A DNA stretch of 9,125 nt from Pseudomonadota bacterium (GCA_023426225.1 JAFABD010000280.1:1-9125); one strand, 5' to 3'. Counted from the stretch's first letter, positions 1 to 6,717 are shown. Notes: generated by a model from the letters alone, not told the origin. Program-made: numbers and translations.

Positions 1-103
1 GCGCGGTCCATTCGCCGGCGCCCAGCGTCGTCGTCGACGCCGGGTCGCGCAGCGCCGCGACCAGCCGCGCCGCCGCCGCCATGCGCGTCATGCCGCCGCC
101 CAT
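1..103 (-). CDS. Probable nucleotidyltransferase-family protein, N-terminal fragment
   Basis: Only about 34 codons are present; the gene continues off the left edge. The visible start reads MGGGMTRMAAAARL followed by VAALRDPASTTTLGAGEWTA. A pattern of leucine-rich helix, 'LRDP', then 'EWxxL' is how I remember the N-termini of the nucleotidyltransferase (NTP_transf_5-like) proteins that often accompany HprK-related kinases. This is family recall plus context, since no catalytic motif lies inside the window. I chose the ATG at 103 because GGAGG (112-108) sits 4 nt upstream; an in-frame ATG at 91 is the alternative and forms an ATGA overlap with the kinase stop. Either way the gene overlaps the end of the kinase gene and should be translated from the same transcript. 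The function is unproven, and it could be another leucine-rich cytoplasmic protein. Confidence 0.5.
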   Translation of the reverse strand, partial: MGGGMTRMAAAARLVAALRDPASTTTLGAGEWTA

Positions 104-948
104 GCCGCCTCCACCGCCGCGACCGCATGGTCGGTGTCGGGATAATCGATCGCCTGCGCGGGCACCTTCCGCACCAGCCGCGTCAGCGCGTCGAACCCGC
201 GCTCGCCCAGCGCGACGAAGTTGGTCGACGCCTGGGTCAGCCGCACGAACGCCTCGCTCGGCGCGACCGGCCGCACCGCGGGCGCATGGCCATAGGCGGG
301 GAACAGGATCAGCCGCGGGCGCGCCGGCACGTCCATCGCCGCGATCGACGCGGCGTCGGGGACCAGTTGGCGAATCGTCCCCTTGGGCGTGCCCGCCAGC
401 ACCGGGCCGAACGCGGCACCCGGCATCGCCGCCGCGGCGACGTCGATCGCGGCGTTCTTCAGGCTGATCGGCCGGGGAAAGGCGTGGACCGCGCCCGTCG
501 CGGTGTCGATCAGCGCGAACTCGTCGCCCATCAGCCGCCATCCGCGCCCCATCAGCAGCGCCGCCAGCGTCGACTTGCCCGCCCCCGAAACGCCCGTCAT
601 CACCAGCGCCTCGCCGTCGCGCGCCACCGTCGCGGCGTGGATCAGCAACCAGCGGCGCTGCCCCAGCGCCATCTGCAGGTTCATCCCCATCTCGGCGGCA
701 AGCAGCCCCTGCACCAGCGGCAGCGGCGCCGCGTCGGGAATGACGAAGTCGCCGCCGATCTGCACCGACGGGCGCACGAAACGGCGCCACGGGCGCGCCG
801 CGAACAGGTGGACGTTGAAATCGGGAATGCCGTCCTCGGGCGCGGGATAGTCGCGATAGAGCGCGGCGACCTCGGCGACCGGCCGCCGCCAGTCGCTGCC
901 GATGCGGAACCCCACCGGCCCGACGCGCAGCGCGGTCACATGGCGCAT
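88..948 (-). CDS. HprK-related P-loop kinase (HprK-related kinase A type)
   Basis: A 286-residue cytoplasmic protein related to the C-terminal kinase domain of HPr kinase/phosphorylase. Residues 103-110 (IHAATVAR) precede a clear Walker A, GVSGAGKST, at 119-127. A following acidic motif, LMGDEFALID, at 139-148 matches the position of the HprK metal/catalytic acids, and FPRPISLKN at 157-165 is typical of this HprK-like subgroup. No N-terminal HprK regulatory domain is seen and no HPr gene is nearby, so it probably does not act on PTS HPr. Related kinases in paeninodin-type lasso peptide clusters phosphorylate peptide side chains; the substrate here is unknown. It overlaps the PqqD-like gene by 13 nt and has a good ribosome site, GGAG, 5 nt before the ATG. 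Translational coupling within the leftward cluster is likely. Family assignment is firm, function is inference. Confidence 0.85.
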   Translation of the reverse strand: MRHVTALRVGPVGFRIGSDWRRPVAEVAALYRDYPAPEDGIPDFNVHLFAARPWRRFVRPSVQIGGDFVIPDAAPLPLVQGLLAAEMGMNLQMALGQRRWLLIHAATVARDGEALVMTGVSGAGKSTLAALLMGRGWRLMGDEFALIDTATGAVHAFPRPISLKNAAIDVAAAAMPGAAFGPVLAGTPKGTIRQLVPDAASIAAMDVPARPRLILFPAYGHAPAVRPVAPSEAFVRLTQASTNFVALGERGFDALTRLVRKVPAQAIDYPDTDHAVAAVEAAWAAA

Positions 949-1247
949 TGGCGCTCCACCAGTCCCGCCGCGACCAGCTCGTCGAGCCGTCCGGCGAGCG
1001 CCGCCGGATCGGGATCGGCCAGCTCGAACGCCGCACCCAGCGCGTCGAGCAGCGCGTCGAGCGTCATCGGCGCGCCCGCCGCGTGCATCAGCGCGAGCAG
1101 CTCGGGAACGGGCGAATCGACCAGGTGCGTCAGCCCCGACGGGCGGTGGTGGATCACCGTCAGCGCGTCGAGCCGCTCGATGCGCAGCGTCGCGGGCGGC
1201 GCTGCCGCATATCGGTCGCGCGCCCGATCACCGCCGGCGGCCGCCAT
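936..1247 (-). CDS. PqqD-like peptide chaperone (HPr-rel-A type)
   Basis: A 103-residue protein. The core, RIERLDALTVIHHRPSGL (22-39) then THLVDSPVPELLALM (40-54), followed by a helical segment and LDELVAAGLVE at 89-99, has the layout of the small winged-helix PqqD/RRE fold that binds precursor peptides for modification enzymes. The PqqD family is known to present peptide substrates; the peptide here is not identified. The ATG at 1247 was chosen because TGAAGG (1261-1256) lies 8 nt upstream and includes the stop codon of the preceding gene; the open frame extends further upstream only as an antisense-free shadow of that gene. The gap to the upstream gene is 11 nt and the 3' end overlaps the kinase gene. 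It is short but matches the usual length of stand-alone PqqD-like proteins. Confidence 0.75.
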   Translation of the reverse strand: MAAAGGDRARDRYAAAPPATLRIERLDALTVIHHRPSGLTHLVDSPVPELLALMHAAGAPMTLDALLDALGAAFELADPDPAALAGRLDELVAAGLVERQCAM

Positions 1248-1258
1248 CGCGCGCGCCT

Positions 1259-1660
1259 TCAGCCGCGCGGCATCTGGAGCGAGGCGAAGCAGGTAAAGCC
1301 GCTGGTCCCCGACTGCAGCCGCCGGATATAGTTGGTGTATGCCCGGCTGCGCTCGAAATCGGCGCCGGGCAGCGTGCCGCCCGCCAGCGCGCGCTTGACG
1401 TCCTCGCCCTTGAACGGCTGCGCGGCGGGGGGATAGGCGCCGGGGGTTCCCGCCGGCACCACCGATCCGTCGGCGGCGATATAGCTGCCCGCACGCCCCG
1501 GATCGGGAACGGGGATTTCGCACTTCATCACCGACACGCTCGTCTGTGCCAGTGCGGGGCGGATCGAAACGATCGCCGACGCGCTCGCCGCGCCCAGCAT
1601 CAACGCCCGGCGGGTCGCCTTTGGCGCGGGTGCGCCGTCTCGCTGGCCTTCGTCTTCCAT
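1259..1660 (-). CDS. Small exported protein with twin-arginine-like signal, function unknown
   Basis: A 133-residue protein that heads the leftward cluster. Residues 16-38 form an export signal: TRRALM (16-21, loosely Tat-like), a hydrophobic alanine-rich stretch, and a likely cleavage after ALA at 36-38. The mature part is about 95 residues, with only two cysteines (47 and 124) that could pair in the periplasm, a Pro/Gly-rich middle (GTPGAYPPAAQPFKGEDVKRAL, within 71-92) and a C-terminal segment, AYTNYIRRLQSGTSGFTCFAS, ending SLQMPRG. I recall similar short proteins in sphingomonad genomes but know no function. The ATG is preceded by GGGGG 4 nt upstream. Its position as first gene before a PqqD-like protein and an HprK-like kinase makes it a candidate substrate of those proteins. 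That is inference only; it might simply be a periplasmic structural or binding protein. Confidence 0.75.
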   Translation of the reverse strand: MEDEGQRDGAPAPKATRRALMLGAASASAIVSIRPALAQTSVSVMKCEIPVPDPGRAGSYIAADGSVVPAGTPGAYPPAAQPFKGEDVKRALAGGTLPGADFERSRAYTNYIRRLQSGTSGFTCFASLQMPRG

Positions 1661-1722
1661 CCTGCCCCCATGTTGCGCAGCAGCGGCTTTCGCAATCGTA
1701 AATCAGTGCCTAGAGAGATGCC
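1661..1722. promoter_or_regulatory. Divergent intergenic region between the secreted-protein gene and phoR
   Basis: These 62 bases separate two divergent starts and must hold signals for both directions unless transcription begins further out. On the + strand TTGCGC (1673-1678) and the A/T-rich stretch CGTAAAT (1697-1703) could be a weak -35/-10 pair for phoR. On the - strand TACGAT (1700-1695) resembles a -10 box. No GTCAT direct repeat (PHO box) is present. The promoter assignment is weak because sphingomonad promoters match the E. coli consensus poorly. Confidence 0.35.
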
Positions 1723-2925
1723 ATGGCTTCCCTGTCCGGCACGCGCATGATCCTGGCCCTGCTCGCGGCGCTCGCCGCGGGGCTCGCCGGGCTCGTGCTC
1801 GGCGGCGATCTCCAGACCGGGCTGGTCGTGCTCGTCTGTGCCGTGGTCGCGGTGCTCGTTGCTGCGGGGGCGGCCGATTCGCCGCTTCCGGTGCCGCCCG
1901 CGACGCAGCACGAACGTCGCGGCACGCCCGCCTTTGCCGACATTATCGAGGCGATTGCCGAGCCCGTGCTCGTCATCGCCGACAATCGCGTCCAGGCCGC
2001 CAACGCGCCCGCGCGCGAACTGCTCGGCCGGCACATCCTGGGCGAGGATGTCCGCGTCGCGATCCGCCATCCCGCCGCCGCCGAACGGCTCGTCGATCCC
2101 GACGACGGCACCGATTCGGCGCCGATCCACCTCGTCGGGCTCGGCACGCGCGACCAGCGCTGGGAGATGCGCGTGCGCACCGTCGGCGAGGGGCGGCGCA
2201 TCGTCCACCTCATCGACCGCACCGGCAACTATGCGGCCGAGCGGATGCGCGTCGATTTCGTCGCCAATGCCAGCCACGAGCTGCGCACCCCGCTCGCCTC
2301 GCTGCTCGGCTATATCGAAACGCTCAGCGACGATGCGGGCGAGGATGCCGAGATCCGCAATCGCTTCCTGCGCATCATGTTCGGCGAGGCGCGCCGGATG
2401 CAGCGGCTGATCGACGATCTCATCTCGCTCAGCCGGATCGAGGCAGAGAAATACCGCGCGCCCGATCAGTCGGTCGCGCTCGGCAAGCTGGTCGAGGAGG
2501 TGTGCGCCGAACTGCGCGGCAATCCGCGCGCCGCCGATCTCGTCACCCAGATCGCCGATATCGGCCCCGTCCGCGGTGATCCGACCCAGCTCAGCCAGGT
2601 GCTCCACAACGTCATCGGCAACGCGATGAAATATGGGCGCGAGGGCACGCCCGTCACGATCGCGCTCGAACCCGAAGGGACGAGCATGGTCCGCCTCAGC
2701 GTCACCGACGAGGGCGAAGGCATCCCGCCCCAGCATCTGCCGCGGCTCACCGAACGCTTCTACCGCGTCGATTCGGGGCGCAGCCGCGCGCTCGGCGGCA
2801 CCGGGCTCGGCCTCGCGATCGTCAAGCACATCGTCGAGCGCCATCGCGGCCGGCTCAACATCACCAGCACCGTGGGCAAGGGGTCGACCGTCTCGGTCCT
2901 CCTCCCGCTCGAAAGCCTGGACTGA
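1723..2925 (+). CDS. phoR: Phosphate regulon sensor histidine kinase PhoR
   Basis: A 400-residue membrane kinase that phosphorylates, and in high phosphate dephosphorylates, PhoB. Two closely spaced hydrophobic segments (about 8-27 and 32-50) anchor it with almost no periplasmic loop, as expected for PhoR, which senses the Pst/PhoU complex rather than a ligand. A PAS-like region follows at about 71-165. The HisKA H-box FVANASHELRTPL puts the phosphoacceptor at His185. The ATPase domain has the N-box (NVIGNAMKYG, 296-305), DEGEGIP (329-335), the FYRVD F-box (346-350) and GGTGLGLAIVKH (358-369). The ATG is the first in frame after an in-frame TAG at 1711; the ribosome site AGAGAG is weak. It lies upstream of the pst genes, with a PHO box after its stop, so it is probably transcribed separately from phoB. 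Confidence 0.95.
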   Translation: MASLSGTRMILALLAALAAGLAGLVLGGDLQTGLVVLVCAVVAVLVAAGAADSPLPVPPATQHERRGTPAFADIIEAIAEPVLVIADNRVQAANAPARELLGRHILGEDVRVAIRHPAAAERLVDPDDGTDSAPIHLVGLGTRDQRWEMRVRTVGEGRRIVHLIDRTGNYAAERMRVDFVANASHELRTPLASLLGYIETLSDDAGEDAEIRNRFLRIMFGEARRMQRLIDDLISLSRIEAEKYRAPDQSVALGKLVEEVCAELRGNPRAADLVTQIADIGPVRGDPTQLSQVLHNVIGNAMKYGREGTPVTIALEPEGTSMVRLSVTDEGEGIPPQHLPRLTERFYRVDSGRSRALGGTGLGLAIVKHIVERHRGRLNITSTVGKGSTVSVLLPLESLD

Positions 2926-2931
2926 AACCAT

Positions 2932-2949
2932 GTGTCATCAAGGCGTCAT
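2932..2949 (+). promoter_or_regulatory. PHO box (PhoB binding site) upstream of pstS
   Basis: Two direct heptamers, GTGTCAT (2932-2938) and GCGTCAT (2943-2949), separated by AAGG-type 4-nt spacing, repeat with an 11-nt period. This matches the 7-4-7 PHO box layout, in which TGTCAT-like repeats bind a PhoB dimer in place of a -35 element. It begins 6 nt after the phoR stop codon. It is the expected control point for pstSCAB-phoU-phoB and implies positive autoregulation of phoB. No good -10 hexamer is obvious downstream. Confidence 0.72.
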
Positions 2950-2972
2950 CATGCTGCAAGACAGGCAGCATG
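2950..2972. repeat. Perfect 8-bp inverted repeat next to the PHO box
   Basis: CATGCTGC (2950-2957) and its exact reverse complement GCAGCATG (2965-2972) flank a 7-nt spacer. The repeat starts directly after the PHO box, where the -10 element and transcription start would be expected. It could be a second operator or a leader hairpin, or be chance in GC-rich DNA. The ATG at 2951 falls within the left arm. Confidence 0.45.
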
Positions 2973-2983
2973 CGCACCGTCAT

Positions 2984-4042
2984 GTGCGACTCGATTCCGG
3001 TACGGGGGGTAGCATTTTCCGCTGGCTTGCATTGGCCGCTGCGGCGCTCGCACTGAGCGCGTGCGACAGCAACACCGCGCGCGAGATCCGCGTGGTCGGC
3101 TCGTCGACGGTCTATCCCTTCACCACCGCGGTTGCCGAGGCGTTCGTCAACCAGGGCGGCGACCGCAAGGCGCCCGTCGTCGAATCGATCGGCACCGGCG
3201 CGGGGCTCAAGCGCTTCTGCGACGGCGTGGGCTGGCAATATCCCGACATCGCCAACGCCAGCCGGCGGATCAAGGCGTCCGAATACCGGCTGTGCGAACG
3301 CAACGGCGTGGGCGAGATCATGGAGGTCCAGATCGGGATCGACGGCGTCGCGCTCGCCGAATCGAACCGCGGCCCGCGCCTCGCGCTCACCAAGAAGGAT
3401 CTCTACCTCGCGCTCGCCGCCAACCCCTATGGCCGCCCCAACGCCGCGCGCACCTGGGCCGACGTCAACCCGGCGCTGCCCGCCATCCCGATCCAGGTGA
3501 TGGGCCCGCCCTCGACCAGCGGCACGCGCGACGCGCTCGTCGAGCTGGTGATCGAACCCGGCTGTGCCGAGGCCGATCCCCAGGCCCGCGCGCTCAAGGC
3601 CGCGGCGCAGACCGGCCCCTATGAAAACCGCTGCAAGCGCATCCGCGACGACGGCCCCTATATCGACAAGGGCGAGAATGATAACCTGATCGTCCAGGGG
3701 CTCGCCGCCAATCCCAACGCGCTCGGCGTGTTCGGCTATTCGTATCTCGAGGAAAATATGGACCGGCTGCACGGCGTCCCGATCGAGGGCGTGGCGCCCA
3801 GCTACGCGACGATCGCGGGCGGCAGCTATCCGGGCGCGCGCCCGCTCTTCCTCTATGTGAAGAAGCGCCATCTGCGCGCGGTCCCCGGCCTGTCGGACTT
3901 CCTCGCGCTCTACACCGGCATGTGGGGCCCGGGCGGCCGCCTCGCCAAGCGCGGGCTGATCCCCGCGCCCGACGCGGTGCGCGCACATTCGGCGCAGATC
4001 GTCGCCCAGCGGATCGCGCTCGATCCGCGCGGGCTGCATTGA
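2984..4042 (+). CDS. pstS: Phosphate ABC transporter substrate-binding lipoprotein PstS
   Basis: Captures phosphate in the periplasm and delivers it to PstC/PstA. With the GTG start used here (352 residues) a lipoprotein signal ends in the lipobox LSAC with Cys27, followed by the type II binding-protein fold. Phosphate-contact motifs are GSSTVYPF (39-46), GTGAG (70-74), YPDIANAS (86-93) and STSGTRD (177-183), all characteristic of PstS. The start is uncertain. In-frame ATGs at 2930 and 2951 precede or sit beside the PHO box and so probably lie upstream of the regulated transcription start. GTG 2984 has no clear ribosome site. An ATT at 3014, 4 nt after GGGGGG (3004-3009), would give the neatest lipoprotein signal, (M)FRWLALAAAALALSAC. 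The body of the protein is not in doubt. The pstC start follows 13 nt after its stop. Confidence 0.93.
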   Translation: MRLDSGTGGSIFRWLALAAAALALSACDSNTAREIRVVGSSTVYPFTTAVAEAFVNQGGDRKAPVVESIGTGAGLKRFCDGVGWQYPDIANASRRIKASEYRLCERNGVGEIMEVQIGIDGVALAESNRGPRLALTKKDLYLALAANPYGRPNAARTWADVNPALPAIPIQVMGPPSTSGTRDALVELVIEPGCAEADPQARALKAAAQTGPYENRCKRIRDDGPYIDKGENDNLIVQGLAANPNALGVFGYSYLEENMDRLHGVPIEGVAPSYATIAGGSYPGARPLFLYVKKRHLRAVPGLSDFLALYTGMWGPGGRLAKRGLIPAPDAVRAHSAQIVAQRIALDPRGLH

Positions 4043-4055
4043 GGGGGGCCGGCCG

Positions 4056-5432
4056 ATGAACCCCTTCGCGCTGCTCTTCGTCCTTGTCGGGCTCGGCCTG
4101 ATCGGCTGGCTCGTCGCGCGCGCCCGCGCGCTCCGCTTCGATCGCGGCACCGCCAAGCGGCTCCACTCGCTCCCGGCGCAGCACGGCTTCTACGTCGCGA
4201 TGTGGACGGTGCTGCCCGCGCTGCTGTTCGTCGTGGCGTGGAGCGCGATCAGCCCCGGGCTGGTGCGCCAGACCGTGCTTCAGCATCCCGCCGCGCAACA
4301 GCTCCCGCAGTTCGCGTTCGAACGCGACGCGCTGCTGGCCGAGGCCGCACGCGTCGCCGCCGCCCCCGGCCGCACCGCGTTCGATCCGGTCGCCGAACAG
4401 CTCGTCGCCCCCACCCGCGCCGCGCGCAGCCATTATGGCTGGATGGGCACCGGCGTCGCGCTGCTGCTCGCCTTTGCCGGCTTCGCCTTCGCCTACAGCC
4501 GGTCGAACGCCGGCTTCCGCGCGCGCAACCGGGTCGAAAACGCCGCGATGCTCGCGCTGCTCGTCGCCTCGCTGCTCGCGATCCTGACGACGCTCGGCAT
4601 CTTCCTGTCGCTGCTCTGGGAATCGCTGCGCTTCTTCGATCAGGTGCCCGTCACCCAGTTCCTGTTCGGCACGCACTGGAGCCCCCAGGTGATCGACCCC
4701 GCCGCGCCCGGCCGCTCGCTCGGCGCGGTGCCGCTGTTCTGGGGCACCTTCTTCATCGGCGCGGTGATCGCGATGCTCGTCGCGATCCCGTTCGGGCTGA
4801 TGAGCGCGATCTACCTCACCCAATATGCCGCGCCCAACGTGCGCAGCTGGATGAAGCCGATCCTCGAAATCCTCGCGGGCGTGCCCACCGTCGTCTACGG
4901 CTATTTCGCCGCGCTCACCGTCGCGCCGGCGGTGCGCGACCTCGCGGTGCTGCTCGGCTTTCCCTATGCCTCGGCCGAAAGCGCGCTCGCGGCGGGGCTG
5001 GTGATGGGGGTGATGATCATCCCCTTCGTCTCGTCGATGGCGGACGATTCGATCGCCGCGGTCCCCACCGCGATGCGCGACGGCAGCCTGGCGATGGGCG
5101 CGACCAAGAGCGAGACGATCAGCCGCGTGCTCATCCCCGCCGCGCTGCCGGGCGTCGTCGCGGGCATCCTGCTCGCGGTCAGCCGCGCGATCGGCGAGAC
5201 GATGATCGTCGTGATGGCCGCCAGCGGCGCGGCGCGCATCTCGCTCAACCCGTTCGAAAGCGCCACCACCGTCACCAAGCAGATCGTCGACCTGCTCACC
5301 GGCGAATCGGAGTTCGACAGTCCCAAGACGCTCGCCGCGTTCGCGCTGGGGCTGACGCTGTTCGTCATCACGCTGCTGCTCAACATCGTCGCACTGCGCG
5401 TCGTGAAGAAGTATCGGGAGGCCTATGAATAA
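4056..5432 (+). CDS. pstC: Phosphate ABC transporter permease PstC
   Basis: One of the two inner-membrane permease subunits of the Pst importer. At 458 residues it is much longer than E. coli PstC (about 319). The extra N-terminal part has hydrophobic segments at about 3-21 and 46-67, a polar loop at 68-128 and another segment at 130-147, matching the extended alphaproteobacterial PstC form (DUF3708-like region). The core transporter has membrane segments near 163-187, 228-251, 268-290, 308-328, 362-389 and 427-449. The cytoplasmic EAA-type loop that docks with PstB is at about 343-373 (GSLAMGATKSETISRVLIPAALPG region), with SRAIGETM at 376-383 typical of PstC. The ATG is preceded by GAGGGGGG (4041-4048), beginning within the pstS stop codon. 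It overlaps pstA by 8 nt, pointing to coupled translation. Confidence 0.95.
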   Translation: MNPFALLFVLVGLGLIGWLVARARALRFDRGTAKRLHSLPAQHGFYVAMWTVLPALLFVVAWSAISPGLVRQTVLQHPAAQQLPQFAFERDALLAEAARVAAAPGRTAFDPVAEQLVAPTRAARSHYGWMGTGVALLLAFAGFAFAYSRSNAGFRARNRVENAAMLALLVASLLAILTTLGIFLSLLWESLRFFDQVPVTQFLFGTHWSPQVIDPAAPGRSLGAVPLFWGTFFIGAVIAMLVAIPFGLMSAIYLTQYAAPNVRSWMKPILEILAGVPTVVYGYFAALTVAPAVRDLAVLLGFPYASAESALAAGLVMGVMIIPFVSSMADDSIAAVPTAMRDGSLAMGATKSETISRVLIPAALPGVVAGILLAVSRAIGETMIVVMAASGAARISLNPFESATTVTKQIVDLLTGESEFDSPKTLAAFALGLTLFVITLLLNIVALRVVKKYREAYE

Positions 5433-6717
5433 CCCCGAAGCTCCCCGCGCGCCCACCGACTGGAAGGGCGCGGCGATGCAGAAGCGCATCCGGCGGCGCT
5501 ATGCGGCCGAACGGCGCTTCCAGTTCTTCGGCCTCGCCGCGGTCGTGCTGTCGGCGGCGTTCCTCGCCTTCCTGCTCGTCACCATGGTGGCCCAGGGGTG
5601 GCGCGGCTTCACGCGCACCGATCTCGCGCTGCCGATCGACTTCCCCGCCGCCGCGCTCAAGGTCGAACGGGCACAGCTCCGCACGCCGGGCGCCAACCTC
5701 GCGCTCGCGGGTGCCGGGCTCGACGACGTCGTCAGCAACGCCGCGGTCGCCGCCTATGGCGCGCCGGGCGGCGGCTATGTCGCCGAAAGCGCGTGGCTGG
5801 CGGTACGCGACGCGGTCAAGGCCGATCCGTCGATGCTCGACCGGCGCGTGACGCTCGCCGTCCCCGCCTCGACCGCGCTCGACCAGGCGCTCGCCGGCCG
5901 CGGCGACGCGGCGCTGCAACAGGCGGCGCGCACGCTCGCCGATCAGGGCCGGCTCACCCGCCATTTCGACATCGACTTCCTGCGCAGCTCGGATTCGACC
6001 GATCCGGTCGCGGTCGGCATCTGGGGCGCGCTCAAGGGGTCGCTGATGACGATGGCGATCACCTTCCTCATCGCCTTCCCCGTCGGCGTGCTCTCGGCGA
6101 TCTATCTCGAGGAATATGCGGCGCGGAACCGCTGGACCGACCTGATCGAGGTGTCGATCAACAATCTCGCCGCCGTCCCCTCGATCATCTTCGGCCTGCT
6201 CGGCCTCGCGGTGTTCCTCGGCAGTTGGGAAATCGGCGGCGTCACCGTCGGGCCGATGCTGCCGCGCTCGGCGCCGCTCGTCGGCGGCGTCACGCTCGCG
6301 CTGATGATCATGCCGGTGATCGTGATCGCCAGCCGCAACGCGATCAAGGCGGTGCCCCCGTCGATCCGCGACGCAGCCCTCGGCATCGGCGCCAGCCCGA
6401 TCCAGGTCGTGTTCCACCACGTCCTGCCGCTTGCGATGCCGGGCATCCTCACCGGCACGATCATCGGCATGGCGCGCGCGCTGGGCGAAACCGCGCCGCT
6501 GCTGCTCATCGGGATGCGCGCCTTCATCGTCACGCCGCCGTCGGGCTTCACCGATCCCGCGACGGTGCTGCCGGTCCAGATCTTCCTGTGGTCGGACGAG
6601 GTGTCGCGCGGCTTCGTCGAAAAGACGAGCGCGGCGATCCTCGTGCTGCTCGTCTTCCTGCTCGCCATGAACGGGCTGGCCATCTATCTTCGCAACAGGT
6701 TCGAGACCCGCTGGTGA
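5425..6717 (+). CDS. pstA: Phosphate ABC transporter permease PstA
   Basis: Second permease subunit of the Pst importer, 430 residues against about 296 in E. coli. A basic N-terminus (KRIRRRYAAERR, 20-31) precedes a membrane helix at about 36-56. A roughly 140-residue soluble insertion (57-195) matches the DUF3333-like N-terminal domain of alphaproteobacterial PstA. Five core helices follow near 203-228, 248-267, 287-304, 335-363 and 401-423. The EAA-type loop is at about 316-346 (DAALGIGASPIQVVFHHVLPLAMPG region), and ARALGETAPLL at 350-360 is a PstA hallmark. GGGAGG (5416-5421) lies 3 nt before the ATG, slightly close, and the start overlaps the pstC stop by 8 nt. The stop overlaps the pstB start as TGATG. 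The role of the insertion is not known. Confidence 0.95.
   Translation: MNNPEAPRAPTDWKGAAMQKRIRRRYAAERRFQFFGLAAVVLSAAFLAFLLVTMVAQGWRGFTRTDLALPIDFPAAALKVERAQLRTPGANLALAGAGLDDVVSNAAVAAYGAPGGGYVAESAWLAVRDAVKADPSMLDRRVTLAVPASTALDQALAGRGDAALQQAARTLADQGRLTRHFDIDFLRSSDSTDPVAVGIWGALKGSLMTMAITFLIAFPVGVLSAIYLEEYAARNRWTDLIEVSINNLAAVPSIIFGLLGLAVFLGSWEIGGVTVGPMLPRSAPLVGGVTLALMIMPVIVIASRNAIKAVPPSIRDAALGIGASPIQVVFHHVLPLAMPGILTGTIIGMARALGETAPLLLIGMRAFIVTPPSGFTDPATVLPVQIFLWSDEVSRGFVEKTSAAILVLLVFLLAMNGLAIYLRNRFETRW

Noticed and set aside
127..1296. 389-codon + strand frame across the kinase and PqqD-like genes
   Set aside because: Arg/His/Gln-rich shadow of the leftward genes. The opposite strand carries Walker A, PqqD-like motifs and ribosome sites.
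1248..1523. Upstream extension of the PqqD-like frame to 1523
   Set aside because: It overlaps the exported-protein gene in another frame and is Arg-rich. The ATG at 1247 has a good ribosome site and gives the family length.
2979..2983. A third GTCAT, possible extra PhoB half-site
   Set aside because: It is 34 nt from the second repeat and has no partner at 11-nt spacing, so it is probably chance.
1600..4156. Two long - strand frames (1600-2931 and 2861-4156)
   Set aside because: Antisense shadows of phoR and pstS; compositionally biased and without recognisable domains.
3594..5489. 631-codon open frame on the - strand opposite pstS, pstC and pstA
   Set aside because: It is antisense to genes with clear motifs. 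Its protein is dominated by Arg, Asp, Glu, Gly and His, as in typical high-GC shadow frames, with no domain or sensible start signal.
5598..6716. Upstream extension of the pstB frame into pstA
   Set aside because: The extension is Arg/Pro-rich and out of frame with the clear PstA protein. The pstB start at 6717 matches the family N-terminus.
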